A stretch of DNA of 63,940 nucleotides from an uncultured Christensenellaceae bacterium (GCA_905234985.1 CAJOJQ010000027.1:1-63940), one strand, 5' to 3'; positions 1 through 9,105 are shown, numbered from the stretch's first letter. Notes: generated by a model not told the origin, from the sequence alone. Numbers and translations are program-made.

Positions 1-591
1 TTCACCGCCGCCGCGTCCGACGCCGACAGCTATCAGTGGCAGGCCGACAAGAATAACGGCAATGGCTGGACCAAGCTGACCAACAGCACCACCTGGCGGA
101 TCGCCGTCACCGACGAAGGAACGACGACGCTTACCTTCGATGCGACCGCTCTCAGAGCGACCTACAAGTACCGCTGCGTCGCCATCAACACGGTGGGCAG
201 CACGGGATCCGACGAGGCAACCTTTGCCATCCTCACCGCTCCCGTGTTCACCATCCAGCCGGAAGACGCCGCGGTCGAATTGGGCGCAGAAGTCACCTTC
301 ACCGCCGCCGCGTCTAATGCCGACAGCTATCAGTGGCAGCTCGACAAGAACAACGGCAATGGCTGGACCAAGCTGACCAACAGCACCACCTGGCGGATCG
401 CCGTTACCGACGAAGGAACGACGCTTACCCTCGACGCGACCGCTCTCAGAGCGACCTACAAGTACCGCTGCGTCGCCATCAACACGGCGGGCAGCACGGG
501 ATCCGACGAGGCAACCTTTGCCATCCTCACCGCTCCCGTGTTCACCACCCAGCCGGAAGACGCCACAACCGAAAAGGACGTCCCCGTCACC
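1..591 (+). repeat. Tandem Ig-domain coding repeats, 297-bp period
   Basis: The sequence beginning at base 1 recurs at base 298 with very few differences and again, much diverged, near 592. Unit 2 has one Thr codon fewer than unit 1 in a run of ACG codons. Near-identity of units 1 and 2 at third codon positions points to recent duplication or gene conversion. Confidence 0.85.
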
Positions 592-1065
592 TTGACCGTG
601 GCCGCGTCCGGCGATCCCACCTATCAGTGGCAGGTCTACGTGAGCGAGGATCTCGGCTGGGTCGATCTGCCTGGGGACGGCGAATGGCAGGGCGTTGACA
701 CCGCCACCCTGACCTTCACTTCCGGCATCGACGGCATCACCTATCAGGTGCGGTGCGTCGCCACCAACGACATCGGCAGCACGGAATCCAATGAAGCGAC
801 CATAACCGTCGGCACGCCCGCCGTCATTGAGAACGGCGTGGTCTATAAAAAGCTGACGGATACGACCTGCGCCGTGGTTGCATATCAGGGCACCGCTTCC
901 ACCCTGGAAATCCTCGGTAAGGTGGGAGACTGGACCGTAACGGAAATCGGCCAGAGCGCCTTCGAAGGCAATACCACGCTGGTATCCATTGATCTGCCCG
1001 ACAGCATCACCGTGATCCGCGCGTATGCCTTCAAGGGCTGCACCAACCTGAGCGAAATGAAGTAA
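1..1065 (+). CDS. Secreted Ig-like repeat / BspA-type LRR surface protein (5' end outside window)
   Basis: The reading frame is open from base 1, so the start and any signal peptide lie upstream. The visible part has two and a half bacterial Ig-like units of about 99 residues, each with a Tyr-Gln-Trp-Gln core and a later Tyr-Arg-Cys-Val-Ala strand, a pattern typical of Ig-fold repeats in surface proteins. The last ~80 residues form a leucine-rich-repeat module of the LRR_5/BspA type (phrases like IGQSAFEGNTTL and LPDSITVI). No sortase motif or membrane anchor is seen before the stop. Inferred role: extracellular adhesion or glycan/protein binding. The next gene downstream also ends in an LRR_5 module, so the two may be related surface proteins. 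A strong terminator follows. Confidence 0.8.
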   Translation, partial: FTAAASDADSYQWQADKNNGNGWTKLTNSTTWRIAVTDEGTTTLTFDATALRATYKYRCVAINTVGSTGSDEATFAILTAPVFTIQPEDAAVELGAEVTFTAAASNADSYQWQLDKNNGNGWTKLTNSTTWRIAVTDEGTTLTLDATALRATYKYRCVAINTAGSTGSDEATFAILTAPVFTTQPEDATTEKDVPVTLTVAASGDPTYQWQVYVSEDLGWVDLPGDGEWQGVDTATLTFTSGIDGITYQVRCVATNDIGSTESNEATITVGTPAVIENGVVYKKLTDTTCAVVAYQGTASTLEILGKVGDWTVTEIGQSAFEGNTTLVSIDLPDSITVIRAYAFKGCTNLSEMK

Positions 1066-1106
1066 CCCCATTCGGAGGCCGCAAAAAGCCTCCGTGAAGA
1101 CAAAGA

Positions 1107-1148
1107 AAGTCTCCCGGGCCGAAAGGCTTGGGAGACTTCCTGTTTTTT
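1107..1148 (+). terminator. Rho-independent terminator
   Basis: A 14-bp stem with two G-U pairs (arms 1107-1120 and 1125-1138), a GAAA tetraloop and a following run of seven T. It lies about 40 bp after the stop of the Ig/LRR gene. Confidence 0.9.
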
Positions 1149-1164
1149 TGACGAATAATCCTTA

Positions 1165-1323
1165 TACTAAAATCTGATAAAAAAGAGACAAGATGATCGA
1201 GGATTTTTTTCGCCCTGGCTAAGCTGAATGGAGGGAGGCGTAGCAGCGCTACGTTGACCGGAATGAAGCAACGCCAGGGCAAAAAAGACCGATTAGATGT
1301 CAATTTTTTAGCAGATTTTAGTA
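1165..1323. mobile_element. MITE-like 159-bp imperfect palindrome
   Basis: The two ends are inverted copies: TACTAAAATCTG at 1165-1176 and its complement at 1312-1323. Inverted similarity continues inward over most of the element, including CGCCCTGGC (1210 region) against GCCAGGGC (1273 region), with a central GTAGCAGCGCTAC palindrome. Both ends are flanked by TTA (1162-1164 and 1324-1326), a possible 3-bp target duplication. No open reading frame fits inside. This is the structure of a non-autonomous transposable element, but no second copy was seen in the window, so mobility is inferred. The 250-bp stretch between the terminator and the next gene holds nothing else recognisable. Confidence 0.6.
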
Positions 1324-1400
1324 TTATACGGACTTGCCAAAACCGGCTTCATGGGGTATAGTGAAGGAAACAGGATGAACGCGGACGGAGGCGAGGAAGC

Positions 1401-3437
1401 GTGAAAAAGCGATTGGCCGCGCTGGCGGCGGCGATGTGTGCGGCGCTTTTGCTGTTCGGAATACCGGTGGGAGGGGCGCGCGCGGAAACGATCATGGGCG
1501 CCCTACCCGCCGAGGCGGTAACGGAAAAAGCGGACGGCGAAAAGAATCGGCAGGCGCTGGTGGAAGGGTACATTGAAAAAACGCTGTACGCGGGAACGAA
1601 AATCACGGCGACGCGGAGCGTACAGCTGGCCGGAAACAACCTGACGGGAACCAATAAGAAGCTGTATTTGGCGCTGAGCGATCAGATTGCTCAGGTGGCC
1701 GCCGGTACGCTGACCTCCACGGTTTTTACGTTCCCGGCGGAAGATGTGTACGATCAGCTTACATATACCAAAGAAGAGTTAGGCGTGGAAACCCTTGTGG
1801 CGGGCAACAGCTTTACCGACGAAGCCATAGAGGCCGTAAGCAATGTACTCAAAAGTTTCGATCTGGGAGAAATCCTCCACGCCCTGATGGCGGACTGCCC
1901 CTATGAGCTGTATTGGTACAACAAAGCGCAGGGCGGCGGATGCCAGATAGAATATCCCGGCTTTGGCACCAACGGCTATACGGTGACCCTGGTGGGCGAC
2001 GTGACGATCAAGATGTCGGTGGCGCAGGAATACGCATCCGAGGCGGGACCCTATCAGACGGATCCCACGGTGGGCCAGACGGTGAACACGGCGGCGCAAA
2101 ACGCCCAGGATATCGCGGATCAGTATAAGGATCTGGACGATTTCGCGCGCCTGACGGCGTACAAAAACGCCATTTGCGAGCTGGCTTCCTACAACTACGC
2201 CGCGGCGTACAATGCCAATACGCCCTACGGCAATCCCTGGCAGCTGATTTGGGTGTTTGACGGCGACCCGGAAACCACGGTGGTGTGCGAGGGGTACGCC
2301 AAGGCGTTCCAGTATTTGAACGAGCTGTCCAAGCGCGGCCTGGCGGTCATCTCTCCCAGCGGCACCATGGACGGCGGCAACCATATGTGGAACGTGGTGA
2401 CCATGAGCGACGGGCGAAATTATCTGGTGGACGTGACCAACTGCGATACCGGCATGGTGGGTTATCCGGACAAGCTGTTCCTGGTGGGCTGCATATCGGG
2501 CACTGCGGAGGAAGGCTATGTGATTCCCGTGGGCAGCACCCGGATCGTGTATGCGTACGGCGAGGACGCGTACAGCGAGGATCAGCGCGCGCTGGCCGGG
2601 TGGCGATACCTGGACGGCAAACCCCCGGCGCCCACGTTTGTCACGGCGGTGGGAACGGTGTACGAGCATCAGGAAGCCGCGTTCACGTATTGGAACACGG
2701 GCTACGAATACGACGGCTTTTTGGCTCAAATCACCTACCAGCCCGCCGACGGGGAAACGGAAACCGCGCAGGAAGCGGCGGAACTCGACCAGGACGGAAC
2801 CTGGCGCTTTGTGCCGGGAGATTTCGGCTCCGGCGCGTTCAGTATCCGCTTTGCGGGCGTTCGGGACGAGGTAGCCAGCGATTGGTCTGCTTCCGTCGCG
2901 TGTACCGCCCTGGATTTTTCGGCATATACGCCCTCCGCCTATACCTTCAGCAGCGCCGTGGGTTTCCCCGGCTATCAGGTGGCGGTGCGATTGGAGGACG
3001 AGACGGAGACGGTGGTTCTCCCGGATGGAGAAACGGTGGTCTGTCAGAACGGAACGGCGCTGCTTCCCCTGGAGGAAACGGGGGAAATCACCTTTGCTCT
3101 GGCGATTCAGTGGCGGGAAAAGGTTTCCGCCTTTGGGGAAGCGGTCACGGTGACGGTGGAAGCCCTGCCCACGGGGGACGTGCTGCAAATCCCCGAAGGC
3201 ACGCGGGTGATCGAGCGGGAAGCGTTCAGGAATACCGGCGCGCAGACAGCGATCCTGCCGGACAGCGTGGAGCAGGTGGGCGCTTACGCCTTTGCGGATA
3301 ATGCCGCCCTGCGCCTGGTGGAGCTTAAGCAGCCTTCCCTGGATGAAACAGCCTTTGACAACTGCCCCAACGCGGTGCTGTGTACCGACGACGCGGCCTG
3401 GGGCTTCCAGCTGGGAATGCCCTTCCTGATCCAATAA
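1401..3437 (+). CDS. Secreted transglutaminase-like protein with C-terminal LRR_5 module
   Basis: Begins with GTG after a GGAGGCGAGG ribosome site; residues 1-28 form a signal peptide ending Ala-Arg-Ala. The centre matches the transglutaminase-like (papain-fold) core: Cys296 in VVCEGYAKAF, His328 in GGNHMWNVV and Asp344 in YLVDVTNCD, in the right order and spacing for a catalytic triad. The last ~85 residues are a BspA/LRR_5 module. In Clostridia such proteins are extracellular and may act as cysteine proteases or cross-linkers on peptides or cell-wall proteins; the substrate is not evident. It follows another LRR_5 surface gene, which suggests a shared surface role. Confidence 0.8.
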   Translation: MKKRLAALAAAMCAALLLFGIPVGGARAETIMGALPAEAVTEKADGEKNRQALVEGYIEKTLYAGTKITATRSVQLAGNNLTGTNKKLYLALSDQIAQVAAGTLTSTVFTFPAEDVYDQLTYTKEELGVETLVAGNSFTDEAIEAVSNVLKSFDLGEILHALMADCPYELYWYNKAQGGGCQIEYPGFGTNGYTVTLVGDVTIKMSVAQEYASEAGPYQTDPTVGQTVNTAAQNAQDIADQYKDLDDFARLTAYKNAICELASYNYAAAYNANTPYGNPWQLIWVFDGDPETTVVCEGYAKAFQYLNELSKRGLAVISPSGTMDGGNHMWNVVTMSDGRNYLVDVTNCDTGMVGYPDKLFLVGCISGTAEEGYVIPVGSTRIVYAYGEDAYSEDQRALAGWRYLDGKPPAPTFVTAVGTVYEHQEAAFTYWNTGYEYDGFLAQITYQPADGETETAQEAAELDQDGTWRFVPGDFGSGAFSIRFAGVRDEVASDWSASVACTALDFSAYTPSAYTFSSAVGFPGYQVAVRLEDETETVVLPDGETVVCQNGTALLPLEETGEITFALAIQWREKVSAFGEAVTVTVEALPTGDVLQIPEGTRVIEREAFRNTGAQTAILPDSVEQVGAYAFADNAALRLVELKQPSLDETAFDNCPNAVLCTDDAAWGFQLGMPFLIQ

Positions 3438-3462
3438 TGACGAACAGAAAAAACGATACATC

Positions 3463-3507
3463 CTATGGAAAAACGGCTGCCCGCAATGGACAGCCGTTTT
3501 TCCATAG
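3463..3507. terminator. Bidirectional terminator between convergent genes
   Basis: Arms CTATGGAAAAACGGCTG (3463-3479) and its complement (3491-3507) make a 17-bp stem that contains A and T runs, so it can stop transcription from both sides. It sits between the transglutaminase gene and the convergent glycyl-tRNA synthetase gene. Confidence 0.85.
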
Positions 3508-3518
3508 AATTGATGTTA

Positions 3519-4907
3519 TCAGAACTGCTGCATATCCTCGATATACTGCTTGAGTTCGGAAACGGGGATGCGCTTCTGTTCCATGGTGTCGCGGTCGCGA
3601 ACGGTGACGGTGCCGGTTTCTTCGGTCTCGAAGTCCACGGTGATGCACACGGGGGTGCCCACCTCGTCCTGGCGGCGGTAACGCTTGCCGATGGAGCCGG
3701 TCTCGTCGTAGTCCACCATGAAGTACTTGCTCAATTCTTCGTGGATCTGGGTGGCAAGTCCGCCTAACTTGTTCTTTTGCAGGGGCAGCACGGCGGCCTT
3801 GAAGGGGGCCAGAGCGGGATGCAGGTGCAGCACCGTGCGCACGTCGCCGCCCTCCAGCTCTTCTTCTTCGTAGGCGTTGCAGAGGAACGCCAGGGTCACG
3901 CGGTCCGCGCCCAGGGAGGGTTCGATCACGTAAGGAATGTAGCGCTCGTTGGTCACGGGGTCGATGTATTCCATGCTCTCGCCGGAGGTGTTCTGGTGCT
4001 GGGTCAGGTCGTAATCCGTGCGGTCGGCGATGCCCCACAGCTCGCCCCAGCCGAAGGGGAACAGGAATTCAAAGTCCGTGGTGGCCTTGGAATAGAAGGC
4101 CAGCTCTTCCTTGCTGTGGTCGCGGAGGCGCAGGGCTTCTTCCTTGATGCCCAATTTCAGCAGCCAATCCCGGCAGTAGCCCCGCCAGTAATCGAACCAT
4201 TCTAAATCGGTGCCGGGCTTGCAGAAGAATTCCAGCTCCATCTGCTCAAATTCCCGGATGCGGAAAATGAAGTTGCCGGGGGTGATCTCGTTGCGGAAGG
4301 ACTTGCCCACCTGGGCCACGCCCATGGGCAGCTTCCTGCGGGTGGCCCGCACGATGTTCTTGAAGTTCACGAAAATGCCCTGGGCCGTTTCGGGGCGCAG
4401 GTAGATTTCGTTGGCGCTGTCCTCGGTGACGCCCTGGTGGGTCTTGAACATGAGGTTGAACTTGCGGATGCCGGTAAAATCCTTCTTGCCGCAGGTGGGG
4501 CACACGATGTCGTGTTCGGCGATAAAGGATTCATACTGCTCGTTGGTCCAGCCGTCGGCCTGAATCTCTTCCCCGTGAGCCTTGCCCCAGTCCTCGATCA
4601 GCTTGTCCGCCCGGAAGCGGGCCTTGCAGGCGCGGCAGTCCATGAGGGGGTCGTTGAAGGTGCCCACGTGGCCGGAAGCCACCCACACCATGCGGTTCAT
4701 CAAAATGGCGCTGTCCAGGCCCACGTTGGTCTTGCTCTCCTGCACGAACTTTTTGAGCCACGCCTTTTTTACGTTGTTCTTGAATTCCACGCCCAGGGGG
4801 CCGTAGTCCCAACTGTTCGCCAGGCCGCCGTAAATTTCGCTGCCCGGAAAAATAAAGCCCCGCACCTTGCACAGAGCCACTAACTTGTCCATCGTAAGCT
4901 GACCCAT
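3519..4907 (-). CDS. glyS: Glycyl-tRNA synthetase (homodimeric class II type)
   Basis: Charges tRNA-Gly with glycine in the cytoplasm. The 462 residues match the usual ~460 of the alpha2-type GlyRS (also called GlyQS). The N-terminus has the typical [12 protein letters not shown] and NSWDYGPLG; motif 2 is in [13 protein letters not shown]; motif 3 has GADRVTLAF; an anticodon-binding domain fills the last ~110 residues. Start ATG (MGQLTMDKL) follows AAGGAAGGA, with a consensus promoter 34-62 bp upstream. Transcribed alone, towards a shared terminator. Confidence 0.97.
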   Translation of the reverse strand: MGQLTMDKLVALCKVRGFIFPGSEIYGGLANSWDYGPLGVEFKNNVKKAWLKKFVQESKTNVGLDSAILMNRMVWVASGHVGTFNDPLMDCRACKARFRADKLIEDWGKAHGEEIQADGWTNEQYESFIAEHDIVCPTCGKKDFTGIRKFNLMFKTHQGVTEDSANEIYLRPETAQGIFVNFKNIVRATRRKLPMGVAQVGKSFRNEITPGNFIFRIREFEQMELEFFCKPGTDLEWFDYWRGYCRDWLLKLGIKEEALRLRDHSKEELAFYSKATTDFEFLFPFGWGELWGIADRTDYDLTQHQNTSGESMEYIDPVTNERYIPYVIEPSLGADRVTLAFLCNAYEEEELEGGDVRTVLHLHPALAPFKAAVLPLQKNKLGGLATQIHEELSKYFMVDYDETGSIGKRYRRQDEVGTPVCITVDFETEETGTVTVRDRDTMEQKRIPVSELKQYIEDMQQF

Positions 4908-4940
4908 TTCAAATCATTCCTTCCTTAAAATGTACGCTTC

Positions 4941-4969
4941 ATTATCGCCATTTCAGGGAGTTTTGTCAA
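4941..4969 (-). promoter_or_regulatory. Promoter of glyS
   Basis: On the minus strand, TTGACA (4969-4964), 17 nt, GATAAT (4946-4941). No T-box leader is visible: only ~30 nt separate the -10 from the start codon. Confidence 0.8.
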
Positions 4970-5005
4970 GGAAAAGTTTGCTTTCCCCGCAGATCATGCA
5001 GATCA

Positions 5006-5512
5006 TCATCTCCGCCGCCTTCTTTTTGCCCGCCATTGCAGCCACAGCGTTGCCAGCAGGACGGCGGCAAGCACCCCGGCGCTGTCGATGCACACGTCCT
5101 GCCACATGGCTCCCCGGCCGTCCACGAACATTTGATGCACTTCGTCGGTGCAGGCGTACAGGGCGCCCGCGGCCCAGGCGAACAGGACGGGCCGCCGCAG
5201 GGAAAGGACGTGGAACAGCAGCCGGAGGGAGGCCCCCAACATGGCGAACTCCGTAAAATGGGCGGCTTTGCGCACAAAATGGCTGGCTTGCCCGATGATT
5301 GCCATCTGCTCGGCCTCGCTCATGCTGTCAAAGCCAGGCGTCACCAGGCGCATCACAAAAGCTGTGATTCCGGTACTGGTCAGTATGGATTGTTCTCCGT
5401 TCTGCGCGGAAAAACAGAAAATCATCACCGCTTCCGCAATCACCAGCGCCCACAGAAAGACAAGCAGCCTCTTTTTTCTTGATTTCAAAGGATCCTTCCT
5501 TTCCTTCTCCAC
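5006..5512 (-). CDS. VanZ-family membrane protein
   Basis: A 168-residue protein with four or five hydrophobic segments and the VanZ signature: KAAHFTEFAMLG, then a DEVHQMFVDGRGAMWQDV loop and a final helix before an Arg/Lys-rich tail. VanZ homologues are inner-membrane proteins; some confer low-level teicoplanin resistance, but most have no known role. The long form starts at GTG 5512, inside btuD. A TTG at 5488 overlapping the btuD stop, preceded by AAGGAAAGGAAGGA, is the more likely translationally coupled start. It appears to be the last gene of the B12 operon; a functional tie to B12 uptake is not evident. Confidence 0.8.
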   Translation of the reverse strand: MEKERKDPLKSRKKRLLVFLWALVIAEAVMIFCFSAQNGEQSILTSTGITAFVMRLVTPGFDSMSEAEQMAIIGQASHFVRKAAHFTEFAMLGASLRLLFHVLSLRRPVLFAWAAGALYACTDEVHQMFVDGRGAMWQDVCIDSAGVLAAVLLATLWLQWRAKRRRRR

Positions 5513-6264
5513 ATTTCCGTCAACTCCCGCATCCAGGCGTACACGTCCATTTCATATACTTCCTTCAGGCGCTCCGGGGTAAGCACCGCGTCCATTTCTC
5601 CCTGGGACACGCATTTTCCCCGGTGCATCAGCAGCACAGCCGTGCCGTAGCGCCGGGCCAGGCTCAAATCATGCACCACGGAAAGCACGGCGCGGCTTTC
5701 CCGATGCCGCCAGGCGGAAATCAAATCAAAAATATGCTGCTGATACTTTAGATCCAGGTGGTTGACCGGTTCGTCCAGCACCAAAATGCGGGGGTTCTGG
5801 GCGAACACCTGGGCCAGGAACACCCGCTGCAGTTCGCCGCCGGACAGGGTGAGGGTGCTGGCGCGGCGCAGATGGGTCAACCCCGTCAATTCAAGCGCTT
5901 GTTCCACCGCTTCCTTCCCTTCGCCGTCCCGGTGGGAAAGGAAGCCTTTTTCGTGGGCGTACCGGCCCAGGCCCACGATCTCTTCCACCGTGTAGGCGTA
6001 TTCCACCCGGTTGCGCTGGCTGAGGACGCCGATCTCCCGGGCCAGGGCGGCGGGCCGCAGGGTGCAGAGGTCTTTTCCCTCCAGCAGGAAGCGCCCGGTA
6101 TAGGGCACACTCTGGGCCTGGCCCAAAGCGTTCACCAGGGTGCTTTTGCCCGCGCCGTTGGGTCCGGCCAGCATGAGCCAGTCCCCGGCGTTCAGGCGGA
6201 AGGACACGTCTTCCACAGCGGTATAATTGCCAAAGCGCACGGTAATATGCTCCGCGTTCAGCAT
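5485..6264 (-). CDS. btuD: B12/iron-chelate-type ABC transporter ATPase (BtuD/FecE family)
   Basis: ATPase that powers import through the BtuC-type permease encoded upstream. Walker A GPNGAGKST is near residue 35, the signature LSGGELQRV near 140 and Walker B ILVLDEP followed by NHLDL. The 259-residue length is normal. It overlaps btuC by 7 bp, implying translational coupling. Family members carry cobalamin, haem or siderophores; cobalamin is preferred here because the operon begins with a cobalamin riboswitch. Confidence 0.9.
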   Translation of the reverse strand: MLNAEHITVRFGNYTAVEDVSFRLNAGDWLMLAGPNGAGKSTLVNALGQAQSVPYTGRFLLEGKDLCTLRPAALAREIGVLSQRNRVEYAYTVEEIVGLGRYAHEKGFLSHRDGEGKEAVEQALELTGLTHLRRASTLTLSGGELQRVFLAQVFAQNPRILVLDEPVNHLDLKYQQHIFDLISAWRHRESRAVLSVVHDLSLARRYGTAVLLMHRGKCVSQGEMDAVLTPERLKEVYEMDVYAWMRELTEMWRRKGRIL

Positions 6265-7295
6265 GCGTTTCCCCCGCCTTTCCGTGTACTGCGGAAAATG
6301 ATCACGAAGGCCACCGCCCCCACTAAACTGGTGACCACGCCAATGGACAGCTCAATGGGCCGCAGCGCCGTGCGCGCCGCCAAATCGGACAAAAGCAGGA
6401 ACACGGCCCCCGCGAACAGGGAGGCGGGCAGCAGCCGCTTGTGGTTCGGCCCCACCAGCATGCGCGCCATGTGAGGCGTGACCAGCCCCACAAAGCTGAT
6501 GGCGCCCCCGATGGACACGCATACGCCGATGAGTACCGAAACGGCGATGAGCAGGGTGAGCTTCACCCGCTTCACGTTCACGCCCACGTGGCGGGCGTTG
6601 TCCTCGCCCACGGCGAAGGCGTTCAGTTCCCGGCTGTGGGACAGCATCACGCCGCCGCAGAGCAGCAGGGCGCACAGCAGGATCAGGGCGTAACCGTAGG
6701 TGCTGCCGGACAGGCTGCCCATGGTCCAGAAGGTGATGGACTTGATCTTGTCCCCGGAAAAGGAGATCACCAGGCTCATGAGCGCCGAAGCGAACATGGA
6801 AAAAATCACGCCGATCAGGATGATGGAGTGGGTGGAGAAGGACCGGTCCAAGGCATAGGCCAGGGCCAAAATCATCATGAGCGACCCGAAAGCGAAAGCC
6901 ATAGCCATGCCCATGGTGCCCGCGTAGGGCAGGCCGGGGATGGCCACGCCGAAGGCCAGGGCGATCACCGCGCCTAAGGACGCCCCCGCCGATACGCCAA
7001 GCGTGCTGCCGTCGGCCAGGGGGTTGCGCAATAAGCCCTGCATCACCGCCCCGCACAGGGAAAGCGCCGCCCCCACCAGGGCCACGCACAGCACCCGGGG
7101 CAGACGCACCGACAGGATGATGGCCTTGGGCACCCCCTCCGGCACGGGCAGGCCGAACAGGCTGTTCCAGATGGCCGTGAGCGTGCCGCCCACGGGCAGG
7201 GACACGCTGCCCACGCACACGCACAGCAGCATCACCGCAAGCAAGGCCAGGGAAAACAGCAGGTATTCCCCCGCGGAAAAACGTTCTCGCTTCAT
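6258..7295 (-). CDS. btuC: B12-type ABC transporter permease (BtuC/FecCD family)
   Basis: A 345-residue membrane protein with about ten hydrophobic helices, typical of FecCD/BtuC permeases. Characteristic phrases include RLPRVLCVALVGAALSLCG, GLLRNPLADGSTLG and GGAISFVGLVTPHMAR. It forms the channel for the substrate delivered by the upstream binding protein. Its ATG overlaps the TGA of the GNAT gene (ATGA), so the acetyltransferase belongs to the same transcript. Substrate assignment to cobalamin rests on the riboswitch. Confidence 0.92.
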   Translation of the reverse strand: MKRERFSAGEYLLFSLALLAVMLLCVCVGSVSLPVGGTLTAIWNSLFGLPVPEGVPKAIILSVRLPRVLCVALVGAALSLCGAVMQGLLRNPLADGSTLGVSAGASLGAVIALAFGVAIPGLPYAGTMGMAMAFAFGSLMMILALAYALDRSFSTHSIILIGVIFSMFASALMSLVISFSGDKIKSITFWTMGSLSGSTYGYALILLCALLLCGGVMLSHSRELNAFAVGEDNARHVGVNVKRVKLTLLIAVSVLIGVCVSIGGAISFVGLVTPHMARMLVGPNHKRLLPASLFAGAVFLLLSDLAARTALRPIELSIGVVTSLVGAVAFVIIFRSTRKGGGNAC

Positions 7296-7735
7296 AGCTT
7301 CTTTGTCAAATAGGCACTGTGAAAATCCATGCCGTTCCGTTCCGCGTAAAAATGCAGCGCCCGCCTGTAATCCTTAGTGGAAGTAGCCAGGGTGAGATAA
7401 TCCCCCTGGGTTTTGGCGTATTCTTCGACGGCCCGAAACAGCCGCCCGCCGACGCCCCGGGAACGGTAAGCGGGCGCCACGTACAGTTCGTCCACGTCGA
7501 AGCACCGGCTGCCCACGGGGACGGAATCAGTTTTCTTTTCCTTGATATAAGCGTGGCCGAAGGCGTAGCCCACGATCTTTTCTCCCTCAAGAGCGGCGAA
7601 AACAGGCTCCTTGATGTCCTCCCGGCTGTTTTTTACCAGGCCGTGGGAGATGTTTTCGTCCACCCACATCTGGGACAGGGCGATCAGCTGCTGCACCCTG
7701 TCCTCCGTTAAAGCGATTTCTCGTATTTCGATCAT
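7292..7735 (-). CDS. GNAT-family N-acetyltransferase inside the B12 operon
   Basis: A 147-residue GNAT protein. The acetyl-CoA-binding motif A is seen as YVAPAYRSRGVGGRLFRAVE, with a later beta-bulge region and a typical C-terminal YAERNGMDF. Ribosome site GAGGAG lies 4 nt before ATG. It sits between btuF and btuC and overlaps btuC by 4 bp, so it is co-translated with transporter genes, which is unusual. The acceptor substrate cannot be read from sequence. Confidence 0.85.
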   Translation of the reverse strand: MIEIREIALTEDRVQQLIALSQMWVDENISHGLVKNSREDIKEPVFAALEGEKIVGYAFGHAYIKEKKTDSVPVGSRCFDVDELYVAPAYRSRGVGGRLFRAVEEYAKTQGDYLTLATSTKDYRRALHFYAERNGMDFHSAYLTKKL

Positions 7736-7747
7736 ATTTCTCCTCAG

Positions 7748-7774
7748 GGGGAAGGGCCGCTGCCAGCCCTTCCC
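7748..7774 (-). terminator. Intercistronic hairpin between btuF and the GNAT gene
   Basis: GGGAAGGGC (7748 region) pairs with GCCCTTCCC (7766-7774). No long T-run follows on the minus strand, so it more likely tunes or stabilises the transcript than ends it. Confidence 0.4.
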
Positions 7775-7789
7775 GCGCCGAAAGTTCTG

Positions 7790-8704
7790 TCAGGCGGCGG
7801 GTTCCTGAATCTCGTCGCTGACGAAGGTGTACAGGGTTTCTGCCGCGTCCGTAAGCCGGGGGCCGGGACGGGAGATTTCGTTGTAATCGGCGTTGAGAAT
7901 ATCGTCGTTCTGCACGGCCTTCAGGGCGTCCCAGCCGGGGCGGCCCTTGATTTCCTCCACGGGGGTGGGGCCTTCGCCGTAGTACATTTGGATGGTCACG
8001 ATGTAGTCCGGGTCGCGCTCCAGCACCTGTTCCTCGGAGATTTCGGCCCAGCCGTCCAGATCCGCAAAGGCGTTGGTCAGGCCGCACAGGGTGGCCAGTT
8101 CGTCCATGAAGGTACCCTTCCCGGCGGTCCACAGGCCCCACTGGAGGGGAGACACTTCAAAATACACTGTCTTGCCGGTGTTTTCGGCCTTATCGGCGAT
8201 CCCCGCAAAAGCGGCCCGCATATCCGCCACCAGGGCTTCCGCTTCCGCGTCCTTGCCCATGAGCGCGCCGATCAGGCCGATGGCGGTGTACACGCCCTCG
8301 ATATCCTGGGCGTCGCTGACGACCACCTTCACGCCCGCGTTTTCCAGGGCTTCCACCTGTTCTTCGGTCTGGGCCATGGTGGACATCAGCACCACCTGGG
8401 GCTGCAGGGCGATGATCTGCTCGATGTTGGTTTCATAGCCGCTCTGCACGGAGGGCTTGTCCAGCACAGAGGCGGGATAATCGCAGTATTCGCCCCGGCC
8501 CACCAGCGCGTCCTCGCAGCCCAGGGCGCACAGGATCTCGCAGTCGGCGGCGGTGAGGGCCACGATGCGGGCGGCAGGCTCGGAAAGCGTGATTTCCCGG
8601 CCTTTCATATCGGTCACGGTGACGCCAGCGGCGTCCGCCATCGCGGGGCAGAGGGACAGGGTCAGCAGCGCGGCCAGCAGCAGCGCGGTCAGTTTCTTGG
8701 TCAT
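7790..8704 (-). CDS. btuF: B12-type ABC transporter substrate-binding protein
   Basis: A 304-residue periplasmic-binding-fold protein (Peripla_BP_2/BtuF type). Start ATG at 8704 follows GCAAGGAGGACAAACC, excluding the longer upstream frame. Residues 1-24 form a signal peptide. Cleavage after AMA is likely; the Cys in SLCP is not in a good lipobox, so lipid anchoring is uncertain. Typical features are the RIVALTAADCEILCALG start of the first lobe, NIEQIIALQPQVVLMS and a long inter-lobe helix. It delivers cobalamin (inferred from the riboswitch) to BtuCD. Confidence 0.9.
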   Translation of the reverse strand: MTKKLTALLLAALLTLSLCPAMADAAGVTVTDMKGREITLSEPAARIVALTAADCEILCALGCEDALVGRGEYCDYPASVLDKPSVQSGYETNIEQIIALQPQVVLMSTMAQTEEQVEALENAGVKVVVSDAQDIEGVYTAIGLIGALMGKDAEAEALVADMRAAFAGIADKAENTGKTVYFEVSPLQWGLWTAGKGTFMDELATLCGLTNAFADLDGWAEISEEQVLERDPDYIVTIQMYYGEGPTPVEEIKGRPGWDALKAVQNDDILNADYNEISRPGPRLTDAAETLYTFVSDEIQEPAA

Positions 8705-8739
8705 GGTTTGTCCTCCTTGCATACATTCTGCCAAATGAA

Positions 8740-9105
8740 CCAGCGAGGACGCTTTTCCAGCGCGGAAAAGCATCCCCCCAGAGGAACACCAAAAGACCTT
8801 GCATCCAAATGCACGGGTCAATAGCGTTTCCCATCCCCAGGGGTACGTAACGATGTAAACAGGTCTCCCGGCTTGGCTTCATCCTACTTGCGCACCTTCC
8901 CACAGGCCGGAGAGCAAAGCGAAAATCGGCCTTGCTCCGCCCGCGCCCGCAGTGGCGTCCTCGCGCGTTCGTCCGCTTCACGGTTACTGGGATAGCCCGG
9001 AAATTTCATCCGCGTTCCCATGACGGCAGGAAAAAACGCCGGCAGCAGCGTTTGCCCCGTGCCGCCGCGCATTGCTGCGCAGATACACCGGCTATTCATT
9101 TGTCG
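8740..9105 (-). promoter_or_regulatory. Cobalamin riboswitch controlling the btuF operon
   Basis: The minus-strand leader holds the B12 riboswitch landmarks in order: TGGGAACGCGG (9020 region), GCCACTGCGGGCGC, GTGGGAAGG, GATGAAGCC and the B12 box AAGCCGGGAGACCTG (about 8875-8860). The downstream expression platform contains a 12-bp hairpin (8741-8770, GGATGCTTTTCC paired with GGAAAAGCGTCC) just upstream of the btuF ribosome site. Binding of adenosyl- or methylcobalamin would lower expression. A consensus promoter ends 7 nt before the leader. Confidence 0.92.

Noticed and set aside
1779..3461. 560-codon frame on the minus strand opposite the transglutaminase gene
   Set aside because: Antisense shadow of a GC-rich gene; no ribosome site, unlikely composition (His/Arg/Gly-rich).
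5485..8704. Iron-siderophore uptake as the transporter's job
   Set aside because: The family also carries iron chelates, but the operon leader is a cobalamin riboswitch, so B12 is preferred.
7790..8821. Long form of the btuF product starting at 8821
   Set aside because: The extension lies in the riboswitch expression platform; the ATG at 8704 has a strong ribosome site followed by a signal peptide.
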